A stretch of DNA of 64,000 nt, taken from assembly GCF_965638725.1 (NCBI RefSeq), contig NC_134950.1, positions 12,710,101-12,774,100 on the forward strand. The letters run 5' to 3'. This DNA comes from Aptenodytes patagonicus (lineage: Eukaryota > Chordata > Aves > Sphenisciformes > Spheniscidae). This document shows, in pieces, positions 35,401-49,680 of the stretch (positions are counted from its first letter, which is position 1; every line of letters begins with the position of its first letter). The notes under the pieces are model-generated. The model did not search any database and was not told the origin of the DNA. It saw only the letters and a program-made list of their open reading frames with translations. The translations under genes were made by a program, and so were the position numbers.

Positions 35401-38400
35401 ATTCTTCAAGGCACTGTGATATTTAATGGATAATTCAAACCTTTTTAAAAGAAGGCAGTCTTTGGGCTTGGGAGGTGCTGAAGCCCTGAAGGCTTCTAGC
35501 TGAGAGATCCTGTTTAGAGCCTACAAGAGTTGTCTTTCTGCTCATTATAACTTGGAACAAATGTCAGTAAATAGAGTCTGTTTCTTTTCCAGGCATAGGG
35601 GGCTCTGGAAATTTTCTCAAGAGAAAAACAGCAACTCGCAGTGAAAGAAGTGGTGCCTGCAGACTGAAATACAAATGACAGACAAGCCAAAAGCATGTTC
35701 GCCCTTCCAAGTTTGAGCTTATGTTTTTAATGGCATGAAATGTGACATGCACAGTCAATCACGGATTTCAAGCCGAGAGTCCGTTATTTGTGATGGCAGT
35801 GCAAAATACACGGGTCCTTACTCCAAAGAGCTTACGAGAGATTCAGAGCAGAGGACACAGATGACCCTCAGAGCATCATCAGCTGGAGTTTCAAAGCATC
35901 CAGCTCACTTGTAAGGCAAGAGCAACACCTTATGCCATAACCTGGATAACTGAAGTACACCTCAAAAAAAAAAATCAGCTCTTCCCTGTGGCTCCCTGGT
36001 CCACAGCCCATCCCACAGATCAGCACACAAATGTGATCAAACAAGTGCCAAGGCCCAGGGCTTCCTGGAAACTCAGGCAACATGTGGCGGATGCGCATTA
36101 GCTGTCTAACACCAACCTCTTCTGTACCCAGGTGCCCTATAGCCAGAAGGGCATCGTTACCCTAAAACATACTTAGGAGAAGAGTTTTTTCCCTGGTTTT
36201 CAACATCTAGATTTTCCCCTTGCCCAGGAAAGGTAGCAGAAGGTTTGGGACAACTCTAGGAACGGGCACACAAGTGGGAAAGTGGATCCCTTCTGCTTTT
36301 AAAAACAAATGCTTTATAGAGTGAGGAGAGAACATTCAGGCAGCTCAGGGCTCTCTGATTTCCAGGAACAAACTATAAAAGCCATTCAGATTGACTGAAA
36401 ATACTTTGGCACTTCCCTTTCATATTTCCAAAGCAATTTCAAAGATAAGGTGATAGGTAGTGCAGACCGACCTTCCTAGGACTGTCACCAGGGAAGGGAA
36501 ATGCAGCTGGGGAAAGGATTACATGGATCAGTAGGGTTTTGCCTTTATCATATTTGTTTGATTCTAGAATACATTCTCCTCTGCTGATTTGTGGCTGGAC
36601 TAATGTAAATACATGGATTTTCATGTAAATACAACATACCGCTTTGTGGCTGCAGGATGTTGGTGAGCTCAGCTTGATCAGGAGAAAATCCCTGCCCAGG
36701 TTTTAGCAGAAATCTGCAGACACACTGCTAGCAGAATCGTGGTACTGCCAGGCTCAGTGGGATATGGCACTTGCAAACAGCATGAGTCATTTGCCCTGGA
36801 GCTGTAGGAGCAGAGAACATCTGAAGATCTAGATCAGATTGGTGAATCAGCAGCATCTGACACAGTTTAAGAGGTTAAGCCTATTTATAGACAAATGAGG
36901 GTAATTTTCATAGCTGAAGGGATTGGATTTTTTTTTAATAAATTCATAATAAACTCTAGGGAGGAGAATACTGAGATCTGTACTCATTTAACTCCTTGGA
37001 GACGAGAGGAAGTTTGTCCAGCTTCCAAGAGGAAGGAGCCAGAAACTCAGAGTGCATTATCCTCACTGCTTTGCTTTTTATCCACTCGCAGGATTAAGTT
37101 ATGCGTTTAGGACAATACAAAGCATCCCTGTGGAGCCAGACCTTGATCTCCCTGCCTGGCACATGGGTGGGACTCCCTGGGCACCCACACAAGCGCATTT
37201 GATGGGGGAAACTGGGAGGGACAAATCGGATGTGCACCCATGGGGAAACAAGTCCCTTCTTTACAGGGGACTTTCTGTTCATCGTTTCTTGCCTTACTTC
37301 ATACTTTACTCTTGGTTATCACTAAAGGTGGACATGAGAGTTAGTTTGCCAGTGTGTATCAGCAGTGGAGTTACGTGGCATCATCAGTCAAGTGAGAAAG
37401 GATGGGACTTGCTGAGTGACTGTGGGTAAAACGTTATTTCTTTTATGTCTCCATTGCCACATCATTAAAATAAGGATGATACCAACCCCACAAGGGCATT
37501 GCAAATGAATCCACTAAAGCCTGAAAAATGCTGTCTTTTGTGAATTGCCAAAGACTGCTGTTGTACAATCTCACTGCAGCTACTTGCTCTTTAGGAAGTA
37601 ACCACACCTATAGAAACAGTGCTTTTAAATTAATATAATGATGATCTTAAATGAACTGGTAATCAGCTGGATAAGTACAAAGACTTATAAAATTAATTTG
37701 GGTCTGATTTTGACTGAGGCTACCCCCCCAAAAAAAAACCCCAAACTTAAATGCTCCTTTAAAGACTACCAGTGTTAAGAAAAGCCTTTTATAAATAGTA
37801 GGGCTGAAGTTAGGCCCCACCTCCTTTTCCTACAATGTGTTTTTGTACAGTGCTTTCCATAGAAATCAAGGATGGATTGAATATAGAGTTATAGACCCAC
37901 TGGGAGAACAGGCCTTATGAAAAGGACACAAACGCTTGCTTTTACTTAAGCAAGGGCTCTTCTGCTTGGGGGCAATCTCCCAAGTAAGTTCAAAGATATG
38001 AAAATCATCCCTTTGAGGTCATCTGAAACTTTTTTTTCAAATTCAGAGTAATGATGTATGGAGCACTCCATGCACTCATTTCATTTCCAAGTCTGCAATT
38101 TCAGATCATGCCAAAACATGGCATTTCCATAACATGTGTTTCTACATCCAAGGTCTGTAGGACCAGGTCCTTGCTTGTTCTCTTGGAAAAAGCAAGTTTT
38201 TCAGTTCCTTCAATGTTTTTGCACCAGCCTTTCTGAGACGCCTTCTTATAACCTCCCCTCAGCATCTGTTTTATTTTAAAAGGATAAAAATGCATCAGTC
38301 TCACACATTCTTGCTACTTTCAAGGTTCTCCAATTACATTATTTATATGAGTCCATTCCCTTTTTTTTGTCAGGGTTTTTTTTTTGTAGTTTAAATTTCA

Positions 38401-41100
38401 TATACCCAGTGGCAAGGACAGAGACCTGCAGGGTGTGTTGTTTTTAAAAACCATTTTATTTTGTCTGTTCTGTGATGAAAACTGCCTGCAAATGTAGGAT
38501 TGCAAGGATGTTTGGGCACCCGCCATCACTCTATTAACTTTAAGCTGATCCTAGGAACTGGCAGTACTTGACTATCTGGTTCCCAAGTAGCATTTGTGAA
38601 CTGCAGGAGTCCTTCAACCTTGTCTTCCAAGCACAACTCCTTAGGTCCCTGCACTCACCACCTGTCTTGGTAAGCTCAACTCATCCTGCAATCTTAAAGC
38701 TGACATGAGGCATCTCCATTCTTTGGCCTCTGCGTGCCTGTCTCGGCACAAAATGGGACACAACGTGGAGATGCCCAAGCTGGCAACCCAGGAGACTCAA
38801 CAACATACGTGTCATCTGCGCTTGTCAAAGTCAAAATTCCCTAATTTATCCCCTGGACTTTGATCTGACAGTAGATGGGTCAAATGCTTCAAAGCAGCCT
38901 CGGGGCATTGGTTAAGTCTCCCAGGACTAGCGTGGGGCTCCTTGGTGCTCCACCGTTTCTCACACCTTCCCAAAATCGGCTCTGCTCAGCATGCTTCAAG
39001 CGAGGCAAGCAAACCAATTAACTGCTTTTGAAAATCCTGGCCTCAGTCTGTTATGACGAGATCATCTTGATAACAGCACTGCCTGGAGTGAGCAAAGAGC
39101 TTTCCTTATTTTCCTCAATCCAAATTCAAGCAAACTTCTGCTGACCTCCTCATTTTGGCCATTTGATTTCAATGGGAAATAGACTGCACAGGGACCCTTG
39201 ACCTCAAGCCTTGTATATTTTCTCTAATATTCTTTTATCTTCACTAAAAAACATTTACTAATATTTTAAGCTAATGTTTCTCTTCAGAAGGTCAGACACA
39301 GTTCAGCATGCATCTTGCATCCAAAGATTTCTCCAGGTTTCTAGTGTTACAGTTTTCTAAACAGGTTGGGTATTTACTTGCTGTTGCTGAAGGGAGCAAG
39401 CAGGGCCCTTCTAGCTGACATCTAAAATAATGAAAGGAAAACCATATGTAAACCATACTTTCTGGAAATAAACTGACCCTTCTACATTTACGGGGTCAGG
39501 GGAGTACAAGTGACCCCCACATGTCCCCACGTGACTGCCCAAGTTTCTACATAGCAGGAGAGAACAGGTCACACAGATGTAGTTACAGAAGTTGAAATGG
39601 GGATGCAGAGGAGACAAGGAAATGCCGCCAGATTTAGAGCAACAGGTGGTTCCTCCGTGGCACCCGCGAGGGACGAGCGAAGCTGGGTGCTGAGAGCAAC
39701 CTCTGCTGAGGCGCCTGCACGGCACGGGGTGGAAAAGTGTCTGCAGGGATGGGGCACTGTCAGACAAACAGAGGAACTGGCACCCGCAGCATCAGCCCTT
39801 TCCTAGGAATGGTCCTGCAAGGAGCTTTGGAGAAACCCAACCCTGCGATAAGGGCTGTACCTTAGGACTTTGGAAACACGGGGTTTAGGCACCTGCTGTC
39901 CCAGACTGCGTGTGACTATCAACAAACCACTTGGCCATGATGTGCAGATCCCAGCGAGTGCTTAAATACCTTCATAGATGTGGGCATTGGTGTCTCAGTT
40001 CTTCTGTTTCCTTTCCATGCAGGGGAGAAAATAGCTCTTCCCCACTTCACATGTTGGAGAAGACAAACGTATTCAGCCACGCCAAATGCTGTTTGAAATG
40101 AGGTCCTTATTTTAGGGAGTCCACTCAACTCAGAAGAAATAACCCATTCCCGTGTTTCCAGCTCAGCACGGGTACCTCGCGTGACCCTGCAGGTTTCTGC
40201 CTGGCAGAGGACAGGTCACACAGAGGCGGTGACAGAAAGCCAAGCAGAGCACTGCGATCCGGAGGAGATTATCAAGCCCTGGGCAGCTATGGGAGTGAAC
40301 TCATAGCAGGTCAAGAAGAAAACAATTAGTACAAGATTTGAAACACAGTCTCTGGGGAAGCTCAGAAAAGCTTCCCATAGACATTTCAGTGTCTCACGTG
40401 GACACTGGGCTTGGTTCTCCACCATCCTACCCATCATGTGGGCACTGGCACATAAAGTGCATGTGAAATACCATAGAGCTTTAAGTCATAGCTTACCTCC
40501 AATTCATGCTCTTGAGCCTGTCCAAGAGAAGGAAGAGCTGGATTTTTACATACTAAGTTTACAGGATTACACTGTGGCTATGTGGCTGGGGCTTTCAGAA
40601 GTTAAAGCCAGATGCAGCCAGACCCTTCCTAGTCCCACTGACCTCTTCCCATCGATGACTAACATCGGGTCTGCCTGTACGAGCAGAGAGCAAACAAGTC
40701 CAGAGTGGCGGTTCCTTGGCAGGGACTTAGTTTATCTTTCAGTGCCACATTCAGTAACACTGGATAGCACTTATCGGAATAGATTTTCCAGCAAGTGGCA
40801 TGCCAAAGCCTTGATGAAATCAAGCCTTCTGTCTGATGTCAATCACCTACCCTTTGCCAGTTCAAAAGTGCTATCCATGCTGGAAAATCAAGACCCAAGG
40901 AGCACTTTAGCCTAGAAGCACACAGCTAAACCTGGCCTAGCAATACGCCATAGTAAAATGAGGTCATCAGTGCATGGCCTTCAACCTGTTCTTCTACACT
41001 TTGTGTTAAACAACAGACTCCCTTAACTACTGGATGTGCTTCCACATGTCTTCCTATCCTTTTGATGAGGAATCTTTCACAGCCACTGCAGCTGGAATAT

Positions 41101-41330
41101 CATAGAATCATGGAATCATAGAATCATTAAGGTTGGAAAAGACCTCTAAGATCATCGAGTCCAACCGTCGACCCAACACCACCATGCCCACTAAACCATG
41201 TCCCTAAGTGCCACATCTACACGTCTTTTAAATACTTCCAGGGATGGGGACTCAACCACTTCTCTGGGCAGCCTATTCCAATGTTTAACCACTCTTTCAG
41301 TAAAGAAATTTTTCCTCATGTCCAATATGT
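41101..41330 (-). mobile_element. CR1 LINE 3'-end copy with preserved tail
   Basis: Begins with CATAGAATCATGGAATCATA, the reverse complement of tandem ATTCTATG-type units that end CR1. It continues with GGTTGGAAAAGACCTCTAAG, ATCATCGAGTCCAACCG and TTCCTCATGTCCAATATG. It is 5'-truncated at about 230 bases and is the best preserved CR1 in the window. Confidence 0.92.
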
Positions 41331-43112
41331 GCATAGACCTGGCTATCTACTGAGGTGCAACAAAGTGGAAGTGCATCCACCAGCTTATTTTGCAGACATA
41401 CCCTAGTCTTTACAATAGATTGACCCAAATAGCTGATTACAAACGTGAAGATTTTAGCGTGTAGGCAAAGCTAATTCTCAGCTCATGGCCCAAGTCTATG
41501 CTCGCTAAATATGCAAAAATAGACATTGTTCTCACCCTAGATTAGGTTATAGTTTCGGTTCTTGTTGTTCCCTGGTGTCAATAGGAAGTATGTTCTCTGG
41601 CATCTGCATGAGGCCCATTTGCACCAGTCCCCGACGGCTGCAGAGCTGCAAGTTCTGCTTGTGGGTGGCGACTTTGCCTCCTGGTCTTTTGTTTTCAAAA
41701 TGCAGCTGCAGAGGAGAGGAACGTGGCATCATTACTGCTATGAAAGGTCTTTTCATCCTCTGTGGTTTCCGGGTTAGAGCTGTGTTGGCTGAGGATTCCT
41801 CCCCCAGGGTGGAGGAGTAATGGAAACGCAGCCTAAAACAGGATCAGGAGGAAGATGTGAAAATGAGCGCAAACATACAGTGTATGAGTCAGTGCCACAA
41901 GGAATCTCTATCCCATAAAGTCAAGATCACACCTCCTCTTGGTACAGCAGAGCTGTTCCTACACAAGGAGAAAGCATTGTGTGGCATTCAGCATCTTAAA
42001 AAGGACTTATGTCCTGATTGAAAGTTTAATAGTGGGAAAATGTTTTCAGGTCAGCAACACTGCAGCTTCAGTGAAGGGTAGGAAAAGCAAGCATGACATG
42101 CTGCATTCATTATCTGCTGTAAAATAATATGGACTGGATGCTGAGGCCAAATCTTCTGCTTGTGCAAATCAACAAAGCCTCACTGATACTAAACTGATGC
42201 TGAACTGATTAACTCCAGCCAATGAGCTGGCCTTTGTCAACAAAAGCAGTCCTTGTACCATGAGGGGTTTCTCATGGGGTATTATGTTTTTAAATTTTCA
42301 TTAACAGCCTCACCTCAGACTGTTCAAAGGAATTAAACTGTAGGTTTAGCACAAGGAGTAGGCAACACAAGCTGAGAAATACCCAGAACAACTGTTTCAC
42401 TGTCAAGTCACTCCAGACTCCCAGGCCCTAAAGAGGCAGCCCATGGCAGCCTGGGGCTGCCGGTGGCTGGAGCTCAGACCTGAGCTTGTGGGTTCTCCAA
42501 GGCAGACACCAAGTCCATCAGAGTGGGAAGAATTTGTCCCCCAGGGAAAGAGCGAGGACCCAACAGAGAAAGACCTTCTCCTCTCAGGTAAGCATGAATA
42601 GGGCAAGGCAGAATCAAGCCCAAAGAGTAGGGCCAGGTTTGAGCCCAAGCAGGATTAGGACATCGGCAGTGAAGTTGAGGCAGCCATGAGGCAGACTAAA
42701 GAAGCTGCAGTCTGCTCTGAATCAAAGGTCCAGGGGACTGGCATGGTTGAGGTCAAGGAGCAATATAAAAAGAGTTGTTTGTATTGCTGTTTATGTCTTG
42801 AGGAGCAGACTCCTACCTGAAGCAGAAGTGGGATGTAAAGGAGCAGGATGGAGCACAGCTACAGGGAGTGGGACTGCTATGTAGACCTCATCATGGGGCA
42901 ATGGGGCAAACATCAGCCCCGCTTCAGCTCCTCTTGGTGAAGCTTATCAAACTCTGCCTCTTCCCAAGGAGCTAACTGCAGTCACAGAGCAGAGCTGATA
43001 GCCCAGGTAGAGCCTCATGGTCCATCCAGCTAGACATCTGAGCACACATCGTGCTTGACACCAGCCCTCCACTACTCCGGATGGGCCCCACCGATAGCTG
43101 AAGAGCAGCGGC

Positions 43113-43493
43113 ATGCCACAGCGCCTGCTCATCCGTCACGTGGCAGATGGAGCAATGCACCGGCCATGCAGCCGATGCAGTGCTGAACCTGCCCGCAGGC
43201 TGCCTCACAGCCCAGGGAGGCACGTCACATTCTTCTGCCATGAGTGTGGCTCATCCGGCCGCACCCAGCTGCCTGCCACATCAACAGCGAGTGTTGCAGG
43301 CCAACCCTCCCGCCAGCAGCTCTCCTGGGGGATGCAGGAGGAGCTTTTCCAGATGCTCACAGAGGTGGTGGACCGCAGGTGTCACCCCCCACCAGAGTGG
43401 GCTTTGCGGACAATCACCTCCAAGGAAGTGCAAGAGGAGGGTGCCTCAGGTCACCCTGCACACTTGAGCTTCCTACCAGCCTGGGAGACAATC
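43113..43493 (+). other. Unassigned 127-codon open frame in GC-rich patch
   Basis: The frame starts MPQRLLIRHVADGAMHRPCS and contains FFCHECG and a helical-looking MQEELFQMLTEVVDRRC. Two other plus frames and one minus frame are also open here, so composition may explain it. It matches no family I know and no splice or promoter signal supports it. It could be a decayed transposon gene or chance. Confidence 0.15.
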
Positions 43494-46400
43494 TGAGGAG
43501 CCCAGGACAGGGGAGGCCCAGGACTTGGCCCAGGACGGCAGCAATGGCACCCATTTCCCAAACGGTTCCTCAGAGGGGTCCATGCAGATGTTCACCCGCA
43601 CAGGCAGAGAGGACACCTCTGTCACCCCTGGATGACAGTAGGACGTGGCCAAAGGCAGGCCCTGCGCCACAGTGGGTGCACATCTCCTGTTTTGGAGGGG
43701 CTGTGACATGGCACACTGTATTATAAAAGCCTCTGTGTAATTTCTCACAGTAGCTGGTCTCTGCTGCGTTCAGTTTATAAGTGCAATGACTATTTTCCTA
43801 AGTGCTGGACTGATGAATGCCACTGGCATCCGAGGTTCAGGATGTTCCCAAATAAAAATCCTGTTTCCAAGGGCACATGCACATCTTCCTCTCTTCCATG
43901 AATTTGCATGGCTGGAGCCCGGTAAACTGCTGACAAGGCACGAGGAGGAGCAAGACGCAGGTCATTCTCTGGTATCCATCCTGGCTTATTTGAAAGCAGA
44001 CCTTGTTTCAAATACAAAGTGCTGAGTAGAAGGTGCCATTTGTCACTCTTGGGAGCAGATTTTCACTGTAAAGGCCCCATTCTCATTTACAATAAATCGC
44101 CTCATAATGTGCAGGTGATTTATGCCATTCTTCAACTATAAATTAAATTTACATCCACTCTATGGTCTCTTTACATTGTTAAAGTGTAGTAATGTGACTG
44201 TGGGGTAAGTGTAAGTGATAACTTGTCTACAAAGAGAAATTCATTAGAATAACTGTGTGCCTGAAGAAGAGTCTTTTTCATCTTGGAAAAATATTCTGCC
44301 TGGTTTCTGCATGTGAAAAAACATTCACATCACAGATTCGATCTGCAGGCATCATTTCCCTTGACCTGAACACCACAGATATGTGCTCTGTCTTCCTCTG
44401 AAATGGGGTCAGGAATTATGAATCTCTTCTGTAACTAACATTATTTTTATTCACAGTATTCATCTAAAGATCCCAAGCAGAAAGTAGAAATCTTCCATCA
44501 GAAACGATCTAAATTGTGAATGAGGATAAATTTGTCCTGTTTGCTTTTTTGGTTTGCTTTTCCAGCATCCGGAGAATATATCTCTTCCTATTATAAGCTA
44601 TTTTTCAAGGGTTATTTCACTTACAGTCAAAAATGAGCATTGTGAAATCAACTGTTAAATTTAGATCTTCAGGCTGTTTTCATCAGAACAAAAACATGGG
44701 GATTTGTAGCTGTCAGCTTCCCTAAAACTGATTCATACAGAAAGACCAAATCCTGAGCTCAGTTACCTTAAGGTGGTTTCCAGTGATACCAGAGCCACAG
44801 GCATGAAATCAAGGTCCCTTTGGACCTTAGGATGAGGGATCTTTTGAGCGTTTCAGGCGATGACCAGATCAGGAGAGGTAATTGGGAGAGAGCCATTTCA
44901 GTGGTTTCTCACTGCTAGCTTCCTACTGAAACTTTTGAAAGAGGAAAACAACATTTCTGGTTTCTCATTTTTCTTTCTATTTTAAGATATTACTTTGGCT
45001 ACAGTTGGAGCTTTCTAGCTTTGAGAGCCAAATTCTACCATTAGATCTGCAGGGCATTTTATCTGGGTGGGGAAGAAGAAAGTTGGCTGGAACAGGTGAT
45101 GGAGGACCAGCAGAATTCTTCTGTGCTCCAAATACTGGTCTCGGTGGATCCATGCCGCTTGTGTGCTCGGGATAATGTTGTATTTTGTTCAAGAGGGGGC
45201 AGTTCTAGTACTACCTGCACCACTAAAACACACACTGTGATTGCCTGTACTAGGGGCTAAATCCTCCCATGCACTGTCTGGTGACTTTTGAGGCCAGATT
45301 GCTTAATATGCTAAATTACAGCCAATTACCTTATTATTATGGATAAAGTATTTTCATCCAACATGCCAGGGAGATGAACACTGCACATAACACGATGCCT
45401 CTGAAATTCACAAGAGTGTTTTCTGAGGGGAGAAGTCCATCTGGTTTACTGGTAAAAGTGATGTCTTTTATCGCTTCCCAGCAGAGGGAATCAACCAGTT
45501 ACTGGATGAGCTCCTACATTCAGAGCTGTAAATTCTTGGAATTTAGTCCAAGAACTAAATTCTGGGCCGAAACTCTGGTATCTGCCAACTTGAAGTTTTA
45601 TCCTCCGTTAGTCCAGCAAACCAGATCAATGGTCTGACTGATACAGTGTCAGATTAATTGCAGAAATCGTGGTGCACCACTTAAAGCTTTTATGTGCAGG
45701 CTCATTTTTATGTTCTTTTGAATGTCCTTTACATCAGGTTAGTTCGTCCCAGCCCTGACCCTGTACATCACCTCTGTGTTGCTTTTTCTAGGGGAAAAAC
45801 ACAACAGCTTGCTACCAGACTGACTGCTGCTGATAGCCTGTACAGGATAAAGTAAATTAAAACCATGCATGTGGTTGGTCAGAAAATTAGGTTTACATGT
45901 GAAGAGGCATAACTCCAGTGCTGACTTTTTTGTATCCCTGTTAAACATTGCGGAACCTGTAGTTAATGCACTTTATGCTGTCAGCCGTATGGGCCATTTC
46001 ACTGGTAAAGACCAAAACCCCCAGGAAGCTCTGAAGTCTGTCCTCCCGGAGAAGGAAAATGGTATGTTATGAGAGTCATTGATGCTGGTGCACCACAGAA
46101 GACCTTCTGTGGCTGAGAAGGACAGTCCATAGAAAAGGATAAAAAAGCAGAGAAAAAAAAATCTTGCCTCCTGGGGCACACTGAGGTAATATCAATATGA
46201 CAGCTGATTCTTAATGTTTCTAAACCCACAGTTTCCCTGGAAAGCAGACACTTCATGAAAAATGTCATAAAGTTGAATTTAACCTTTTCCTGCTGGAATT
46301 ATTGCAGCCAGACCTTTTGTCTGCTGATAGAGGATGCCGCTTTTCCTTTTTCTTTTCTTTTGTTAATGACAGAAATATTTGCACATTGTATGGACAGTCA

Positions 46401-49400
46401 GGACATGACCAGGCTACAGCTGGGGAAAAAAAAGATGGAATCAGAATTTGGGAGGCGATGTCCTCTCCTGCCCTTTGTGCTATCCATGCCTGGGGAACAG
46501 GGGGATATTTTTGGAATATTATTTTAATAGCAGGGAGGGGCTATCAGGTTTCGTTTCATCTGTTGGTTCTGGTCTGCGGTGCCAGTCAAGCTATAATTGT
46601 AAATTATAAAATGGAGTCCCCCGTAGCGAGGAGCAAAGGAAGAGACAATGCCCTCCCTTCACAGCTGGGGCATACCTGTGGCGATCTGCATTTTCACCAC
46701 TAAGCCCATGTTACTGCAATTACTGTCTGCCTCGGACTTATTTATTTGAAGCCTATTATGTCAGCTTAGTCAGATCAGTGCAGTAATGCTCTGCTCTCCG
46801 TACTTCAGCCCCCGGGGGGAGAGAAAATGGGTTCCTCTTTCTAGAGGGAACTGTGGTTTTTCTGACAGTGTGCGGTGGAGCATGAATTCATGGCATAGCT
46901 AACATCATCTAAATCCTAAAGTCTTTACCCAAGGCCCTCTCGGAAGATCCATCCAGACCCCATGCATCCCAGTGAAGGAGGATCAACAGGGAGCATGACT
47001 GCTCCCCCCACACTCCCCTCCTCTCTGGGAATAGCATCCATCTGTGCTTTGCATTTTGTCCCTTCTTTACAGCCTACAAATCTTTCAGCCATTTTGTTTT
47101 TACACCAACTTCTGCTGCTGAAACAGCTGATGATTGTACAGTCTGACCACGTGGGGAAAATGGCCCAGAGATGCACTGAGAATCTCTGTTTATATCCAGA
47201 TAAGGCTGGGTATCTGGGATGGGGGATGGCTTTGAAGATCCATCAAGATAAGGGAGTTGAGTGGTATCCCCAGTCGACTTTTCTTGAGAAATACATTTGA
47301 ATGTAATCTCGCACAAATCCCAGCACCGGGGAAGGATGAAAAAGGGATCAACTGTTCTCATGGTATCAGACATTCTTGTAAGCTCTCAGCTACAGTGAAA
47401 CCACACCAGAAGATAAGGTGGCTTCTGATTGTGATGACATGAACGCTTTGGGGCTGATCTTGGGTTTGAAGATTTTAAGTTGAATTTGCCTTCTCTTTCT
47501 TCCTTCAACTTAAACACTCTATTCAAAAGACAGCAGGAAGGCTTGTTCCAAAAACATTGTGAAATTAGTTTTATGGGAAAAGTAATAAATTTACATTCTG
47601 GCTGGCAGGGTTGTATATTGTCCACACTGCTACAATGATCTAATTTAGCTGGAGAAGTTAGACTCCGATATGATGACAAAGGCTGTTTCTGCACAGGCTA
47701 AACAATAACAGCTTTGTACAAGGTAAGTTGCAGTGCCTGGGAACAGGAGGAAAAGACTGGGTTCAGGCAGTTTAAGGTACGTAGCTGTCTTATGATGTAT
47801 CTCTGTATTTCAAATAGCGCAGAGACCTACAAATTCAGCTGTTTAATCAGCTGTCACCTGTTCAAGGTTTCCTAATTCTCCTACGCTATGCACACTGCCT
47901 TAGATGATACGTATTTTCCACAGACACATGATGAGACCTCTGTTAGGCCCCATATGTCATTACCCTCCCACACCAGAGCTAACATCCTTCCCATAATGGA
48001 CATAGATATATAGATATATACAACACATCCCCTTCCAAAAAAGCTTTCCAAGCTTTTTCTCCATTAAGTTAACCTCAATTGTATTATCTGGAATTAGTTT
48101 TGCTGCAGTACTTGTTGGATGTTCAACAGAAAGATGAACAAGTTTCGTGCTTGATGGAATAGCTGATCCCTGAACTTGGATCTAGAAGCGTTTTCTTTCC
48201 TTGTGCTCCAGCTAGTGTACTTACAGTGGTCCCACTTTAAAATTAGTCAGCATACTCTGCTCAACACCCTCCAATAAAGAGCACGGTATCTGCTAGGAAA
48301 TGTTTTTTCTTGGCCACCAGCTCTGCCTCCAGACAACAGGGCTGGAGGAAGAGCACTACTGGTCCGCTGCAGCCGTCAGCAAAAAGCCTCATTTGAACCA
48401 CCACAGAGTTTCAAGCTAAAGTATTCCTTAGGGACACAGACTGCAAATTTAAGAACAAAACCTGCTCCACTAATATCAGTGGGAAAGTTGCCAACAGCAG
48501 CTGCAGAGGCCAAATTAGCTGTTCTGGCAGCAGCAGAGGAAACTATTTTGCACTCTCAGATTGATACAGCTACTGTGTCGCACCTAGCCTGGGCAAACCC
48601 CTGGTGAGTTAGAATAAAAGAACCTTAAAATTAAATGCAAACTTAGGAGGACTCACTTTTTTTTGATGCAATATGGGTAGGAAATCACATTAGAGAATAT
48701 AGCTTTGAAAAAAAAGCAACTCCTGCTCCCGGGGACCTGCAACGTAAAGAACAGGCTGGGACAGACTCAGCTGACAGTCTGAAATTTAACAATTTCCTGC
48801 CTGTGAGCTGAGCCGCGGTAACTGTCCCCGAGCACACTTCTAAGTCCAGCAAAAAGCAAGGTAATCTGACCTCGTTTAACAAGTGGGGAGGCAGATTGCA
48901 TCACCCCGCAGCTGGTGCAGGCAAAGAGCACAGAGCCACGGCGTCCCTGCAGCTCTCCTCGTGCACGGGGACTTGTTAAACCCAGGCGATCGTGCATCTC
49001 AGCTGCCAAAAAACAGAAGAAAGGTCCTGTCCTGGTCCAGGTGATGCATTTTGGATCAGAGGGACAAAATTTTCTCCTGAACTGGCCTATAATTGTAATG
49101 TGGCAGCTCACATATCTTACCATGAGCCAAGGAAGGATGACAGATAACTTTTTTTTCCCTTTAGGATTGATTTGCAGTGGCTGGGTAGAGCACCTAACTG
49201 CTTCTGCAGAGCTCCGAGGCTCTTAATGTGCACCAGCTCTTGCCAATAAAAAACCCAAAATTGATGTTCCAGCCATGAAGGTGGCCTGCTTGGGCTTCTT
49301 CTGAATTATGAGCCCGCTGAGCTTGCTGAGTTACTCAGAGTCCTGCAGCCCCATATCCCAATTTTACTATGGCAGGGGTGCATTGTTTTTTCCATCAACC

Positions 49401-49584
49401 CCAAACACCTGAACCCCTGCCAATGGATAAAGGGGCCTTTTTGTGACTTTGAGGGATTGTCACAGCTCATACCTCAACCTTTGGGAAAGGAACCTGTGAT
49501 ACTCTTCAGAAAATTCTTCTGCCCATCAGCCAAGTGTTGAGATGAGCAACTCAGCACAAGGCTGTGTAATTGCAGTGTTAGCCC

Positions 49585-49680
49585 CTTTTAAAATAAATTG
49601 AATAATATTTAAATAAATAGTTAAATAAATAGTTAAATATATTTTAAAATTTAAAAATCAAGCCACTCGATATATATTCA
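49585..49680. repeat. AT-rich low-complexity patch
   Basis: Imperfect repeats of AAATAAATAGTT and TTTAAAAT make up about 95 bases. No transposon structure is visible. Confidence 0.7.
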
